Below, in pieces: positions 14,669 to 22,956 of a DNA stretch of 64,000 bases. Source of the DNA: JBFMCT01 sp046565765. Its GTDB lineage: Bacteria; Actinomycetota; Acidimicrobiia; Acidimicrobiales; AC-14. The position numbers were made by a program, and so were the translations under genes. Position 1 is the stretch's first letter. Each line of letters begins with the position of its first letter. Below the pieces are notes generated by a model. It saw only the letters and a program-made list of their open reading frames with translations. It was not told the origin of the DNA and made no database searches. Location: assembly GCA_046565765.1 (NCBI GenBank), contig JBKHXX010000053.1:1-64000 (forward strand), given 5' to 3'.

Positions 14669-15052
14669 AAGGGCACCGAACAGCAACTGGCCCAGACCGG
14701 CGGGCACGACGCGGCCATCAGCGGCTTCTGTCCCCTGTATCACCGGGCAATAGAGATCATCGGCCGGCGGTGGACGGGGGCGATCGTTCGTGCCCTGCTC
14801 GCCGGCGACACCCGTTTCTGCCGGATCCGGTCCACCATCCCCGGCCTCTCCGACCGGCTGCTCTCCGAGCGGCTGAAGGAGCTGGAGGCCGAGGGCATCG
14901 TGCAGCGCCAGGTCCTCGCCGAGACGCCCGTGCGCATCGAGTACCACCTCACGGCCAAGGGGGAGGCGTTGGCGGCCATCGTCCAGTCCGCCTCGGCCTG
15001 GGCCGAGGAGTGGCTCGCCCCGCAGACGGAGGCCCAGCCCGCCGCGTCCTAG
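14666..15052 (+). CDS. HxlR-family winged-helix regulator
   Basis: A 128-residue MarR-like regulator. SGFCPLYHRAIEIIGRRWTG holds the N-terminal Cys that senses electrophiles or redox state in several HxlR members; TRFCRIRSTIPGLSDRLLSERLKEL is the winged helix and RIEYHLTAKGEAL the wing. No target is obvious; the upstream RidA and epimerase genes end more than 100 bases before it. It converges with the lipoprotein gene and overlaps it by 4 bases. Confidence 0.86.
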   Translation: MKGTEQQLAQTGGHDAAISGFCPLYHRAIEIIGRRWTGAIVRALLAGDTRFCRIRSTIPGLSDRLLSERLKELEAEGIVQRQVLAETPVRIEYHLTAKGEALAAIVQSASAWAEEWLAPQTEAQPAAS

Positions 15053-15912
15053 GAGGGGCGGGGCCGCGCCGAGGCGGGGAGGGCGCCTTCGGGGGCGGCC
15101 ACCTGCACGGGCGTGTTGGGCTCCTCGAGGGCGAGGGTCACCTTGATGGCGGCGGCGGCGACGGGCCCGAGCGCGGTCCTCACCCGGGCGGGCACCGGCC
15201 CGGCCAGGCGGATGTCGACCGAGAGCCGCCGCAGCCGGCGGTCCTCCTTGCCGGTCAGCAGCTCGAGGGTGGCCGACTCGGTGACGTGGCGCAGCTGCTC
15301 GGCGTCCTCGCCGGTGATCTCGGGCACCGCCAGCTCCGCCGCTCCCAGACCACGGCCGAAGGCCAACAGGTCGTTGAGGGCGCGGACGACGTCCACCGTC
15401 GCGGTGATGCGGTCGGTGGCGGTATCGGCCACCACCTCGCCCGGCGAGACCTGGGGCTCCTCGACCCACTCGCCGATGCGCAGGCCGCCGAACCCGTGGT
15501 CGCCGCCGGCCTGGCTCGGCGCCCGCAGCCGCTCGGTCTGGTCGAACGTGAGCTGGTAGGCGGTGCCGTCGAGCACGACGAAGGCCCGGCTGCCGGTGCT
15601 GACCAGCTGGGTGGTGGTGCGGTCGCCGCCGGCGATGCGGGTGTAGTCGATCTGGGTGACGGGGAGGGCGCCGGGCTCGGGCAGGGCGAAGGGTCCCGAC
15701 ATCTCGAAGCCGGCCTGGGGGTTCTCCTCCTCCCCGACCGGCCCGGCCACCAGCCGGAACTGGAGCACGCCGCTGCGGATCGTCCCCAACTGGGAGGCGG
15801 TGGCCTCCATGGCCTTCTCGCCCTCGGTGGGCGTGTTTCCGCCGCAGGCCAGGCCCAGCGCCAGGGCGCAGGCGAGGGCGACGCCGCGTGGCCCCAGGGC
15901 CGGCGGGCTCAC
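15049..15912 (-). CDS. Lipoprotein with LppX/LprG-like fold (probable)
   Basis: A 287-residue predicted lipoprotein. GTG 15912 overlaps the stop of the upstream PLP-enzyme gene as GTGA and gives a signal peptide ending ALGLACGG, with the lipobox Cys. After it come ASQLGTIRSGVLQFRL, repeated beta-rich segments and DIRLAGPVPARVRTALGPV. The alternation resembles the LppX/LprAFG lipid-carrier fold of actinobacteria, but this is weak recognition from pattern only. It is the last gene of the minus-strand unit with the cystathionine enzymes. Confidence 0.65.
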   Translation of the reverse strand: MSPPALGPRGVALACALALGLACGGNTPTEGEKAMEATASQLGTIRSGVLQFRLVAGPVGEEENPQAGFEMSGPFALPEPGALPVTQIDYTRIAGGDRTTTQLVSTGSRAFVVLDGTAYQLTFDQTERLRAPSQAGGDHGFGGLRIGEWVEEPQVSPGEVVADTATDRITATVDVVRALNDLLAFGRGLGAAELAVPEITGEDAEQLRHVTESATLELLTGKEDRRLRRLSVDIRLAGPVPARVRTALGPVAAAAIKVTLALEEPNTPVQVAAPEGALPASARPRPS

Positions 15913-17078
15913 CCCAGCAGGCGGTCGAGGGCCTGGCGCAGGTCGTCGACGAGGTCGTCGGGGTCTTCGATCCCCACCGAGATCCGGATGAGGCCGGGGT
16001 CGACCTCGAGGGGCGAGCCCACGACCGAGGCGTGGGTCATGCGGGCCGGGTGCTCGATGAGCGACTCGACCCCGCCCAGCGACTCGGCCAGGGTGAACAC
16101 CTTGGTGGCGGCCACCACCGCCAGGGCCGCCTCCTCGCCGCCGGCCACCGCGAACGACACCATGGCCCCGAACGCCCGCATCTGGCGGGCGGCGACGGCG
16201 TGGCCGGGGTGGGAGGGCAGCCCCGGGTAGCGGATGTCGACGACGGCGGCGTGTCCGGCCAGCAGGTCGACCACCGCCTCGGCGTTGGCGCAGTGGCGGG
16301 CCATGCGCACGCCCAGCGTCTTCACCCCCCGGAGGACCAGGAAGCAGTCGAGGGGACCGGGCACCGCCCCGGCCGCCCGCTGCACGAACCCGACCGACTC
16401 GGCCAGCCCGGCGTCGTCGCAGGCCACGAACCCGCCGATCACGTCGGAGTGGCCGCCCAGGTACTTGGTGGCGGAGTGGACGACGGCGTCGGCCCCCAGG
16501 GCCAGCGGCTGCTGGAGCCAGGGGGTGGCGAAGGTGTTGTCGACCACGCAGGTGGCCCCCCGGGCGTGGGCCAGCTCGGCCACCGCGGCGATGTCGACGA
16601 CGCTCAGCAGCGGGTTGGTGGGGGACTCCACCCACACCATGGCCGTGTCCGGGCGCCACGCCGCCTCAACGGCCGCCGGGTCGGACAGGTCGACGGGCGT
16701 GAAGTCGGCCTCCAGCACCCGGGCCAGGAGCCGGTAGGTCCCTCCGTAGGCGTCGTGGGGGATGAGGATGTGGCCGCCGGCCCGGGCCACCCGGCGGAGG
16801 ATGGCGTCCTCGGCGGCCATGCCACTGGCGAAGCAAAACCCGTGGCGTGCTCCTTCGAGAGACGCCAGGCACGCCTCGAGGGCGGTGCGGGTGGGGTTGG
16901 CGGCCCGGGAGTACTCGTAGCCCCGGTGGCGGCCCACCTCCTCGTGAGCGAACGTCGACGTCTGGTAGATCGGCGTGACGACCGCGCCGGTGGCGGGGTC
17001 GGGCGGCTGGCCCACGTGGATGGCCCGGGTGTCGAAGCCCAGGCCGGCGAAGGGGTCGTCGCCCGCCACCTCGGTCAC
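15909..17078 (-). CDS. metB: Cystathionine gamma-lyase/synthase
   Basis: A 389-residue fold-type I PLP enzyme of the Cys/Met metabolism family. Lys205 in HSATKYLGGHSD would bind PLP, Asp180 in VVDNTFATP contacts the pyridine nitrogen, and YEYSRAANPTR supplies the neighbour-subunit contacts. Whether it works as a gamma-synthase (towards methionine) or gamma-lyase (towards cysteine) cannot be read from these motifs. The directly upstream cystathionine beta-synthase gene overlaps by 4 bases, which favours reverse trans-sulfuration and lyase activity. Confidence 0.9.
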   Translation of the reverse strand: MTEVAGDDPFAGLGFDTRAIHVGQPPDPATGAVVTPIYQTSTFAHEEVGRHRGYEYSRAANPTRTALEACLASLEGARHGFCFASGMAAEDAILRRVARAGGHILIPHDAYGGTYRLLARVLEADFTPVDLSDPAAVEAAWRPDTAMVWVESPTNPLLSVVDIAAVAELAHARGATCVVDNTFATPWLQQPLALGADAVVHSATKYLGGHSDVIGGFVACDDAGLAESVGFVQRAAGAVPGPLDCFLVLRGVKTLGVRMARHCANAEAVVDLLAGHAAVVDIRYPGLPSHPGHAVAARQMRAFGAMVSFAVAGGEEAALAVVAATKVFTLAESLGGVESLIEHPARMTHASVVGSPLEVDPGLIRISVGIEDPDDLVDDLRQALDRLLG

Positions 17079-18736
17079 GGCTGCGGCCTCGAGGACAGGA
17101 AGTGCAGGACGTCGGAGCGGGTGAGGATGCCGACCGGATGCCCGGCGTCGACCACCAGCACCGCCGCCGCCGACTCCAGCGTCTCCACCGCCACCTCCAC
17201 CAGCTCGCCCGCCCCGACCGCCGGCAAGGGCGGGCCCATCACCTTGCCCACCGGCCAGTCGAGCGACGCCCGGTCACGGAACACCTGGTCCATGAGGTCG
17301 CGCTCGTGCACCGCGCCCAGCACCTCGGCCATGGCCAGCGGCAGCTCGGCCTTCACCACCGGCGCCTGGGACACCTCGTACTCGCGCAGGATGTCGACCG
17401 CGGTGCGCACCGTCTCGTCGGGGTGGACGTGGACCAGGGCGGGCAGGCGGTCGCTCTTGCGGGCCAGGATCTCGCCCACGGCCAGGCCGCCCGACCGCAG
17501 GAACCCGAAGTCGGCCATCCAGCCGTCGTTGTAGATCTTGGACAGGTAGCCGCGGCCCGAGTCGGGGACGACGACCACGACCACGTCGTCCGGCCCCAGC
17601 TCGGCCCCGACCTGCAGGGCGGCCCAGACCGCCGTCCCGGCCGACCCGCCCACGAGGATGCCCTCCTCCCGGGTGACCCGGCGGGCGGTCAGGAAGGAGT
17701 CGCGGTCGGTGACGACGACCGTGCGGTCGACGGCGCGAGGATCGAACGTGTCGGGCCAGAAGTCCTCGCCGATGCCCTCGACGAGGTAGGGCCGCCCCGT
17801 GCCGCCCGAGTACACCGAGCCCTCGGGATCGGCCCCCACGATCCGGATGGCCGGGTTGCGGGGCTTGAGGGCCCGCGAGATCCCGGTGATGGTGCCGCCG
17901 GTGCCGATGCCGGCGACCACGTGGGTGACCCGCCCCGCCGTCTGCCGCCAGATCTCGGGCCCGGTGGTGCGCTCGTGGACCAGGGGGTTCTCCGGGTTGT
18001 GGTACTGGTCGGGCTGGAAGGCCCCCGGGATCTCTGCGGCCAGGCGGGCGGCCACCGAGTAGTAGGAGTCAGGGTGGTCGGGCGGCACGGCGGTGGGGCA
18101 CACCACGACCTCGGCCCCGTAGGCCCGCAGCAGGTCCACCTTCTCCCGGCTCATCTTGTCGGGCATGACGAAGATGCACCGGTAGCGGCGGCGGGCGGCC
18201 ACGATGGCCAGGCCCACCCCCGTGTTGCCCGACGTGGGCTCCACGATGGTGCCCCCCCGCTGGAGGAGCCCGGCCCGCTCGGCGGCGTCGACCATGGCCG
18301 TCGCCGGCCGGTCCTTGACGCTGCCGCCGGGGTTGAGGAACTCGAGCTTGGCCAGCAGGTGGCAGGAGAGGTCGCGCCCGATGCGGTCCAGGCGCACGAG
18401 GGGGGTGTTCCCCACCAGGTCGAGGAGGGAGTCGACGACCTCCATGGGCGCGCCCCGGTCGGCCAGGGGAAGGACCTCGACGCCCTCGTGGACGGGGGAG
18501 AGGTCGTCGGCGTAGAGGGTGACGGGCAGGCCGGCGTGGTGGAGGGCCACGGCCGCCTGCCGGGCGGCGACCTCGTCGCCGGGCCCCACCACCCCCACCT
18601 GGCGAGGGATGCGGGTGCGCAGCTCGGCCACGACGTCGGGCCCGGGTTGGGGGCTCGGCGAGCGGACCACGTGCGCGGCACGGGCAGCCAACCGCTCGGG
18701 TGGCTGCCCGTTGCCGATGATCACGAGGACGTCCAC
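17075..18736 (-). CDS. cbs: Cystathionine beta-synthase with CBS pair and N-terminal extension
   Basis: A 553-residue enzyme that condenses serine and homocysteine to cystathionine. The catalytic domain starts near residue 99 (VDSLLDLVGNTPLVRL); Lys141 in GGSVKDR binds PLP, and PTSGNTG and GIGTGGT follow. A C-terminal CBS pair spans about 430-553. Unlike the usual bacterial form it begins with about 97 extra residues (MDVLVIIGNGQPPERLA...) of unknown fold. This start is supported by GAAGGGAGGA 8 bases before GTG 18736, so the extension appears translated. The heme-binding domain of vertebrate enzymes is not seen. Confidence 0.9.
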   Translation of the reverse strand: MDVLVIIGNGQPPERLAARAAHVVRSPSPQPGPDVVAELRTRIPRQVGVVGPGDEVAARQAAVALHHAGLPVTLYADDLSPVHEGVEVLPLADRGAPMEVVDSLLDLVGNTPLVRLDRIGRDLSCHLLAKLEFLNPGGSVKDRPATAMVDAAERAGLLQRGGTIVEPTSGNTGVGLAIVAARRRYRCIFVMPDKMSREKVDLLRAYGAEVVVCPTAVPPDHPDSYYSVAARLAAEIPGAFQPDQYHNPENPLVHERTTGPEIWRQTAGRVTHVVAGIGTGGTITGISRALKPRNPAIRIVGADPEGSVYSGGTGRPYLVEGIGEDFWPDTFDPRAVDRTVVVTDRDSFLTARRVTREEGILVGGSAGTAVWAALQVGAELGPDDVVVVVVPDSGRGYLSKIYNDGWMADFGFLRSGGLAVGEILARKSDRLPALVHVHPDETVRTAVDILREYEVSQAPVVKAELPLAMAEVLGAVHERDLMDQVFRDRASLDWPVGKVMGPPLPAVGAGELVEVAVETLESAAAVLVVDAGHPVGILTRSDVLHFLSSRPQP

Positions 18737-18760
18737 GAGGAACGTCCTCCCTTCAGACTG

Positions 18761-19276
18761 CTACCAGCCGCCGCCGGCGACGAGGGCCTTGGTCCACCCG
18801 CTGTTGGGGAGGCCGATGAAGTACTGGCCGGGAGGGGTGCTGCCGCCGCGGGCGGCGACCAGCTCCTGGCGGACGGTGAAGGCAGCCCGGGCCATGTCGT
18901 AGCTCTCGTGCTCCAGCTGGCCCTTGTGCTTCAGCACCGGGAACAGGTGCTTCTGCTCGCGCTCGGCGTGGAGCAGGAAGACCTTCTCCAGGCGGCGGAC
19001 GAGCTTCGGCTCTGCCGGGTCACCGGGCTCGAGGTTCTGGATGTCGGCGGACAGCTCCTTGATCATGTCGATCTGCTCCTGGGACTGGGCGAGCCAGGAG
19101 CCGGCGACACCGTTGAGGTTCGGGTACAGGACCTCCTCCTCGATCGTGGTGTACACCTCGATCTCGTTGAGGATGAGGTTGAGAAGGTTCGTGTGCCCCT
19201 TCGAGTACCTCGTGAACATGTTCTCGATCTTCTTGTGGTAGTCCCAGAGGACCTTCCACAACATCGCACCCCCCAT
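18761..19276 (-). CDS. Hemerythrin-like HHE-domain protein
   Basis: A 171-residue four-helix protein. DYHKKIENMF, EVYTTIEEEVLYPNL and LLHAEREQKHLFPVL supply the spaced His and Glu ligands for a di-iron site (an HHE pattern). Such proteins bind oxygen or nitric oxide or sense iron and redox state. ATG 19276 is chosen because AAAGGAG lies about 9 bases upstream; longer frames run into the sir promoter region. It is divergent from sir, with about 170 bases between. Confidence 0.82.
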   Translation of the reverse strand: MGGAMLWKVLWDYHKKIENMFTRYSKGHTNLLNLILNEIEVYTTIEEEVLYPNLNGVAGSWLAQSQEQIDMIKELSADIQNLEPGDPAEPKLVRRLEKVFLLHAEREQKHLFPVLKHKGQLEHESYDMARAAFTVRQELVAARGGSTPPGQYFIGLPNSGWTKALVAGGGW

Positions 19277-19406
19277 GCGGGTGACTCCTTTCGGTACAGC
19301 GTTGCCGGATGTCGATCCGTCCGTCCGCCACCATTCTGTCCGCCTCCGGGCCGACATGCCAGACACCGGGCCGGATTGCCGGGGCCGACGGGCAATTCCT
19401 CAAAAG

Positions 19407-19436
19407 TTGATCAGAGAAGTCAGGAATGGGTACGCT
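19407..19436 (+). promoter_or_regulatory. Sigma-70-type promoter of the sulfite/nitrite reductase operon
   Basis: TTGATC (19407-19412), an 18-base spacer and TACGCT (19431-19436) form a good -35/-10 pair 9 bases upstream of the reductase ATG. The mRNA would have almost no leader. No obvious CysB- or CymR-like box is recognised. Confidence 0.6.
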
Positions 19437-19445
19437 GTCCCTGCG

Positions 19446-21227
19446 ATGGCGCTCACCCGCGAGATCAGCCCGGCGCAACTGGCCGACATCGAGAAGTTCG
19501 AGCAGCAGCTCGCGCTCTACCTGTCCGGGGAGCTGGAGGAGGATGTCTTCCGCGTCTTCCGGCTGAACAACGGCATCTACGGCCAGCGCCAGGGCGGCCA
19601 CAACCAGATGGTGCGGGTCAAAATCCCCTACGGGTCGCTCACCCCCGACCAGCTCGAGATGCTGGCCCACGTGGCCGACACCTACAGCCGGGGGTGGGGC
19701 CACATCACCACCCGCCAGAACATCCAGTTCCACTTCGTGATGTTGGAGATGGTTCCCGCCGTCCTGCGCGACCTGGCCAGCGTGGGGCTGACCACCAGGG
19801 AGGCATGCGGCGACACCGTCCGCAACGTCACCGGCTGCCACCTGGCCGGCGCGTGCCCCTTCGAGGTGCTCGACATCAGCCCCTGGGCCGAGGCGGCGTT
19901 CCAGCACTTCCTGCGCTCGCCCATCGCCCAGCGCCTGCCCCGGAAGTTCAAGATCAACTTCTCCGGCTGCGCCACCGACTGCGGCCAGGCCATGTTCAAC
20001 GACGTGGGCGTGGTCGCGGTGGCCCGCCCCCGGGAGGACGGCACGGTCGAGCCCGGCTTCCGGGTCTTCGTCGCCGGCGGCCTCGGGGCCAACCCCCACC
20101 CCGCCCAGGCGCTCGAGGAGTTCACCTCCCGCGAAGACCTCCTGCCCACCATCGAGTCGATCCTGCGGGTCTTCGACCGGGCCGGCAACCGCGACAACAA
20201 GCTGCGCGCCCGCATGAAGTGGCTGGTCGACACCCTCGGGATGGACGAGCTGCGGGCCCGCATCCTCAAGGAGCGCCGGTTCCTGCGGGCCAGCGCCACC
20301 TGGCCCGGCCCGGGCGTGCCCGCCGTCGTGGCCGAGCGGGGCGACGCCCCCGCGGGCGTGAGCACGACGGTCGAGGCCACGCCGGTCGGCACGCCGGTCA
20401 CCCTCCGGCTGCCCAGCGAGAGCCGCAACACCTTCGCCGGCTGGGAGACGGTCAACGTGGTCCGGGGCGCGGCCAAGGGGACGGTCTCGGCCTACGCCTT
20501 CTGCCGCCTGGGCGACATCACCTCGTCGCAGTTCCGGGCCCTGGCCCAGATCCAGCGTGACCTGGGGGCCGAGCTGCGGGTCACCAACCGCCAGAACATC
20601 GTCTTCCGCGGCCTCCGCGAGGAGCAGCTGGCCGATCTCCACCTCCGCCTGTCCGCCCTCGGGATGGCCGAGCCGGGCGCCGAGCTGGCCCGTGACGTGG
20701 TCGCCTGTCCCGGCGCCGACACCTGCAACCTGGCCGTCACCCAGAGCCGCGGCCTGGCCGACGAGATCGGGCGGGCCCTGGAGGAGGCGGGGCTGGCCGA
20801 GGTGGGCGGGGTCCGCATCAACATCTCGGGTTGCACCAACTCCTGCGGCCAGCACCACATCAGCGACATCGGGTTCTTCGGGGCCGAGCGGCGCGCCCAC
20901 GGCTCGTCCGCCCCCGGCTACCAGATGCTGCTGGGCGGCCACGTGGGCCAGACCCAGATCGAGTTCGGGCAGAAGGCCCTCCGGCTGCCGGCCAAGAACG
21001 TGCCCAAGGCCGTGGTGGCGGTGGTGGAGCGCTTCGTCGGCGAGCGAGAGGCGGGCGAGACGTTCACCGCCTGGCTGGCGCGGGCGGGCGGGCCCAAGGC
21101 CATCGGCGCCGAGCTGGCCGAGCTCGACCACTTCCCCACCCCCGACGAGTCGCCCGAGTTCTACGTCGACTACGGCGAGACCGGCCCCTACGCGGCCGTC
21201 ACCGGCGCTTCCGAGTGCGCCACATGA
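19446..21227 (+). CDS. Siroheme sulfite/nitrite reductase
   Basis: A 593-residue siroheme [4Fe-4S] reductase, most likely assimilatory sulfite reductase because cysH, cysD and cysN follow in overlapping order; nitrite reduction cannot be excluded. The usual cluster/siroheme ligands are in the C-terminal half: CPGADTC (Cys421, Cys427) and SGCTNSC (Cys463, Cys467). The N-terminal half also carries a full set, CHLAGAC (Cys131, Cys137) and SGCATDC (Cys175, Cys179). That half is normally without cluster ligands. Both halves contain the ...TTRQNIQFHF / VTNRQNIVFRG ferredoxin-like repeat. The stop overlaps cysH as ATGA. Confidence 0.92.
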   Translation: MALTREISPAQLADIEKFEQQLALYLSGELEEDVFRVFRLNNGIYGQRQGGHNQMVRVKIPYGSLTPDQLEMLAHVADTYSRGWGHITTRQNIQFHFVMLEMVPAVLRDLASVGLTTREACGDTVRNVTGCHLAGACPFEVLDISPWAEAAFQHFLRSPIAQRLPRKFKINFSGCATDCGQAMFNDVGVVAVARPREDGTVEPGFRVFVAGGLGANPHPAQALEEFTSREDLLPTIESILRVFDRAGNRDNKLRARMKWLVDTLGMDELRARILKERRFLRASATWPGPGVPAVVAERGDAPAGVSTTVEATPVGTPVTLRLPSESRNTFAGWETVNVVRGAAKGTVSAYAFCRLGDITSSQFRALAQIQRDLGAELRVTNRQNIVFRGLREEQLADLHLRLSALGMAEPGAELARDVVACPGADTCNLAVTQSRGLADEIGRALEEAGLAEVGGVRINISGCTNSCGQHHISDIGFFGAERRAHGSSAPGYQMLLGGHVGQTQIEFGQKALRLPAKNVPKAVVAVVERFVGEREAGETFTAWLARAGGPKAIGAELAELDHFPTPDESPEFYVDYGETGPYAAVTGASECAT

Positions 21228-21889
21228 CCGACCTGGCCGACCGCCTCGACCTCGACGCCCTCTCCACCAGCTTCGAGCGGGCCGCCCCCGCCACCATCCT
21301 GGAGTGGGCCGTCGACCGCTTCGGCGACGACCTCACCGTCGCCAGCTCCTTCGAGGACGGCGTGCTTCCGCACCTGGCCGCGTCGGTCAAGCCCGGCATC
21401 GAGATCCTGTTCCTCGACACGCAGTACCACTTCGCCGAGACGTTGTGGTTCGTCGAGGAGATGCGCCGACGCTACGACCTCAACATCCGGGTCATGAGGC
21501 CCCTCGCCCAGCCCGACAACCGCTGGCGGAGCGACGTGGCCGGCTGCTGCGCAGTGCGCAAGGTGGAGCCCCTCAACCGGGGCCTGGCCGGCAAGGCGGC
21601 CTGGATCACCGGCCTGAAGCGGTCCGACGCCCCCACCCGGGCCGACGCCCCCATCGTGTCGTGGGACGCGGCCCGCAGCATGGTGAAGGTCAACCCCCTC
21701 GCCACGTGGACGCCTCTCGACGTCGAGATCTACGCCGCCGAGCACGGGTTGCCCGTCAACCCGCTGGTCGAGCGGGGCTATCCCTCCATCGGCTGCTGGC
21801 CCTGCACCAAGCCCGTGGCGCCCGGGGACGACCCCCGGTCGGGCCGCTGGGTGGGGCTGGACAAGACAGAATGCGGGCTCCACACATGA
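21224..21889 (+). CDS. cysH: Adenylyl-sulfate (APS) reductase
   Basis: A 221-residue thioredoxin-dependent reductase that turns activated sulfate into sulfite. Two cysteine pairs, Cys108-Cys109 (GCCAVRKVEP) and Cys191/Cys194 (GCWPCTKP), would hold a [4Fe-4S] cluster; this marks the APS-using type rather than the PAPS type. The catalytic Cys217 is in the C-terminal ECGLHT motif. SSFEDGVLPHL is the nucleotide-binding loop. ATG 21224 overlaps the upstream stop and its own stop overlaps cysD, so the four genes are tightly coupled. Confidence 0.94.
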   Translation: MTDLADRLDLDALSTSFERAAPATILEWAVDRFGDDLTVASSFEDGVLPHLAASVKPGIEILFLDTQYHFAETLWFVEEMRRRYDLNIRVMRPLAQPDNRWRSDVAGCCAVRKVEPLNRGLAGKAAWITGLKRSDAPTRADAPIVSWDAARSMVKVNPLATWTPLDVEIYAAEHGLPVNPLVERGYPSIGCWPCTKPVAPGDDPRSGRWVGLDKTECGLHT

Positions 21890-22842
21890 CCCTCACCGTC
21901 GAGCCGGGCCTGTCGGCCCCGGCCCGGGTCGGGCCGCGGTACCGCCTCGACCACCTCGCCGCCCTCGAGGCGGAGGCCGTCTTCATCTTCCGTGAGGTGG
22001 CGGCCGAGCTCGAGCGCCCGGTGCTGCTGTTCAGCGGCGGCAAGGACTCGATCGTGCTGCTGCGGCTGGCCGAGAAGGCGTTCCGGCCGGGCCGGTTCCC
22101 CTTCCCGATCCTGCACGTGGACACCGGCCACAACTTCCCCGAGGCCCTCGAGTTCCGCGACCGGCGGGTGGCCGAGCTGGGTGAGCGGCTGATCGTGGCC
22201 AAGGTGCAGGACGACATCGACGCCGGCCGCGCCGCCGAGGAGCCCGGCCCCCAGCCGAGCCGCAACCGCCTCCAGACCGTCACCCTGCTGCGGGCCCTGG
22301 AGGAGCACGGCTTCGACGCCGCCTTCGGGGGCGCCCGCCGCGACGAGGAGAAGGCCCGGGCCAAGGAGCGCATCCTCAGCTTCCGCGACGACTTCGGCCA
22401 GTGGCTGCCCAAGAACCAGCGTCCCGAGCTGTGGAACCTCTACAACGCCCGCATCCGCAAGGGTGAGCACATCCGGGCCTTCCCCCTGTCCAACTGGACG
22501 GAGCTGGACGTGTGGGAGTACATCGCCCGGGAGCGGTTGGAGGTCCCGGGCATCTACTTCGCCCACCGCCGCAGCGTCGTCCAGCGCCACGGCATGCTGC
22601 TGGCCGTCGGCGGGCCGGTCTCGCCCCAGCCGGGGGAGACGGTCGAGGAGCACGCCCTCGTGCGCTACCGCACAGTGGGCGACATGAGCTGCACCGGCGC
22701 AGTGCGCTCGTCGGCCTCGACGGTGGAGGAGATCATCGAGGAGGTGGCCGCCACCCGGATCACCGAGCGGGGCGCCACCCGGGCCGACGACCGCTTCTCC
22801 GAGGCGGCCATGGAAGACCGCAAGCGCGAGGGCTACTTCTGA
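21886..22842 (+). CDS. cysD: Sulfate adenylyltransferase subunit 2
   Basis: A 318-residue ATP pyrophosphatase-type subunit of ATP sulfurylase. SGGKDS (50-55) is the PP-loop; LHVDTGHNFPEALEFRD, FGGARRDEEKARAKERI and the C-terminal GAVRSSASTVEEIIEEV with DRKREGYF are typical. It works with CysN, which uses GTP hydrolysis to drive APS formation. It begins at ATG 21886 within the cysH stop. Confidence 0.95.
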   Translation: MTLTVEPGLSAPARVGPRYRLDHLAALEAEAVFIFREVAAELERPVLLFSGGKDSIVLLRLAEKAFRPGRFPFPILHVDTGHNFPEALEFRDRRVAELGERLIVAKVQDDIDAGRAAEEPGPQPSRNRLQTVTLLRALEEHGFDAAFGGARRDEEKARAKERILSFRDDFGQWLPKNQRPELWNLYNARIRKGEHIRAFPLSNWTELDVWEYIARERLEVPGIYFAHRRSVVQRHGMLLAVGGPVSPQPGETVEEHALVRYRTVGDMSCTGAVRSSASTVEEIIEEVAATRITERGATRADDRFSEAAMEDRKREGYF

Positions 22843-22843
22843 T

Positions 22844-22867
22844 CTCGCCCTCACTCGTTCGGGCGAG
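22844..22867. repeat. Hairpin between cysD and cysN
   Basis: CTCGCCC and GGGCGAG form a 7-bp stem over a 10-nt loop, directly after the cysD stop. It lies inside an otherwise tightly packed operon and could set the level of cysN relative to cysD; there is no T run. Confidence 0.35.
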
Positions 22868-22956
22868 CCTGAAGGCCCCCGTCGGCCGGCAGCCGGGGGG
22901 AGCGCCTCCGGCGCTGGGGGCGTCCGCCGGCAATCTCGCCTGACCGCCCGCCGTCG

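Noticed and set aside
17102..20560. A 1152-codon plus-strand open frame
   Set aside because: It runs antisense to cystathionine beta-synthase and the hemerythrin gene and then in another frame of the sulfite reductase; the real genes have full family motifs, this one has none.
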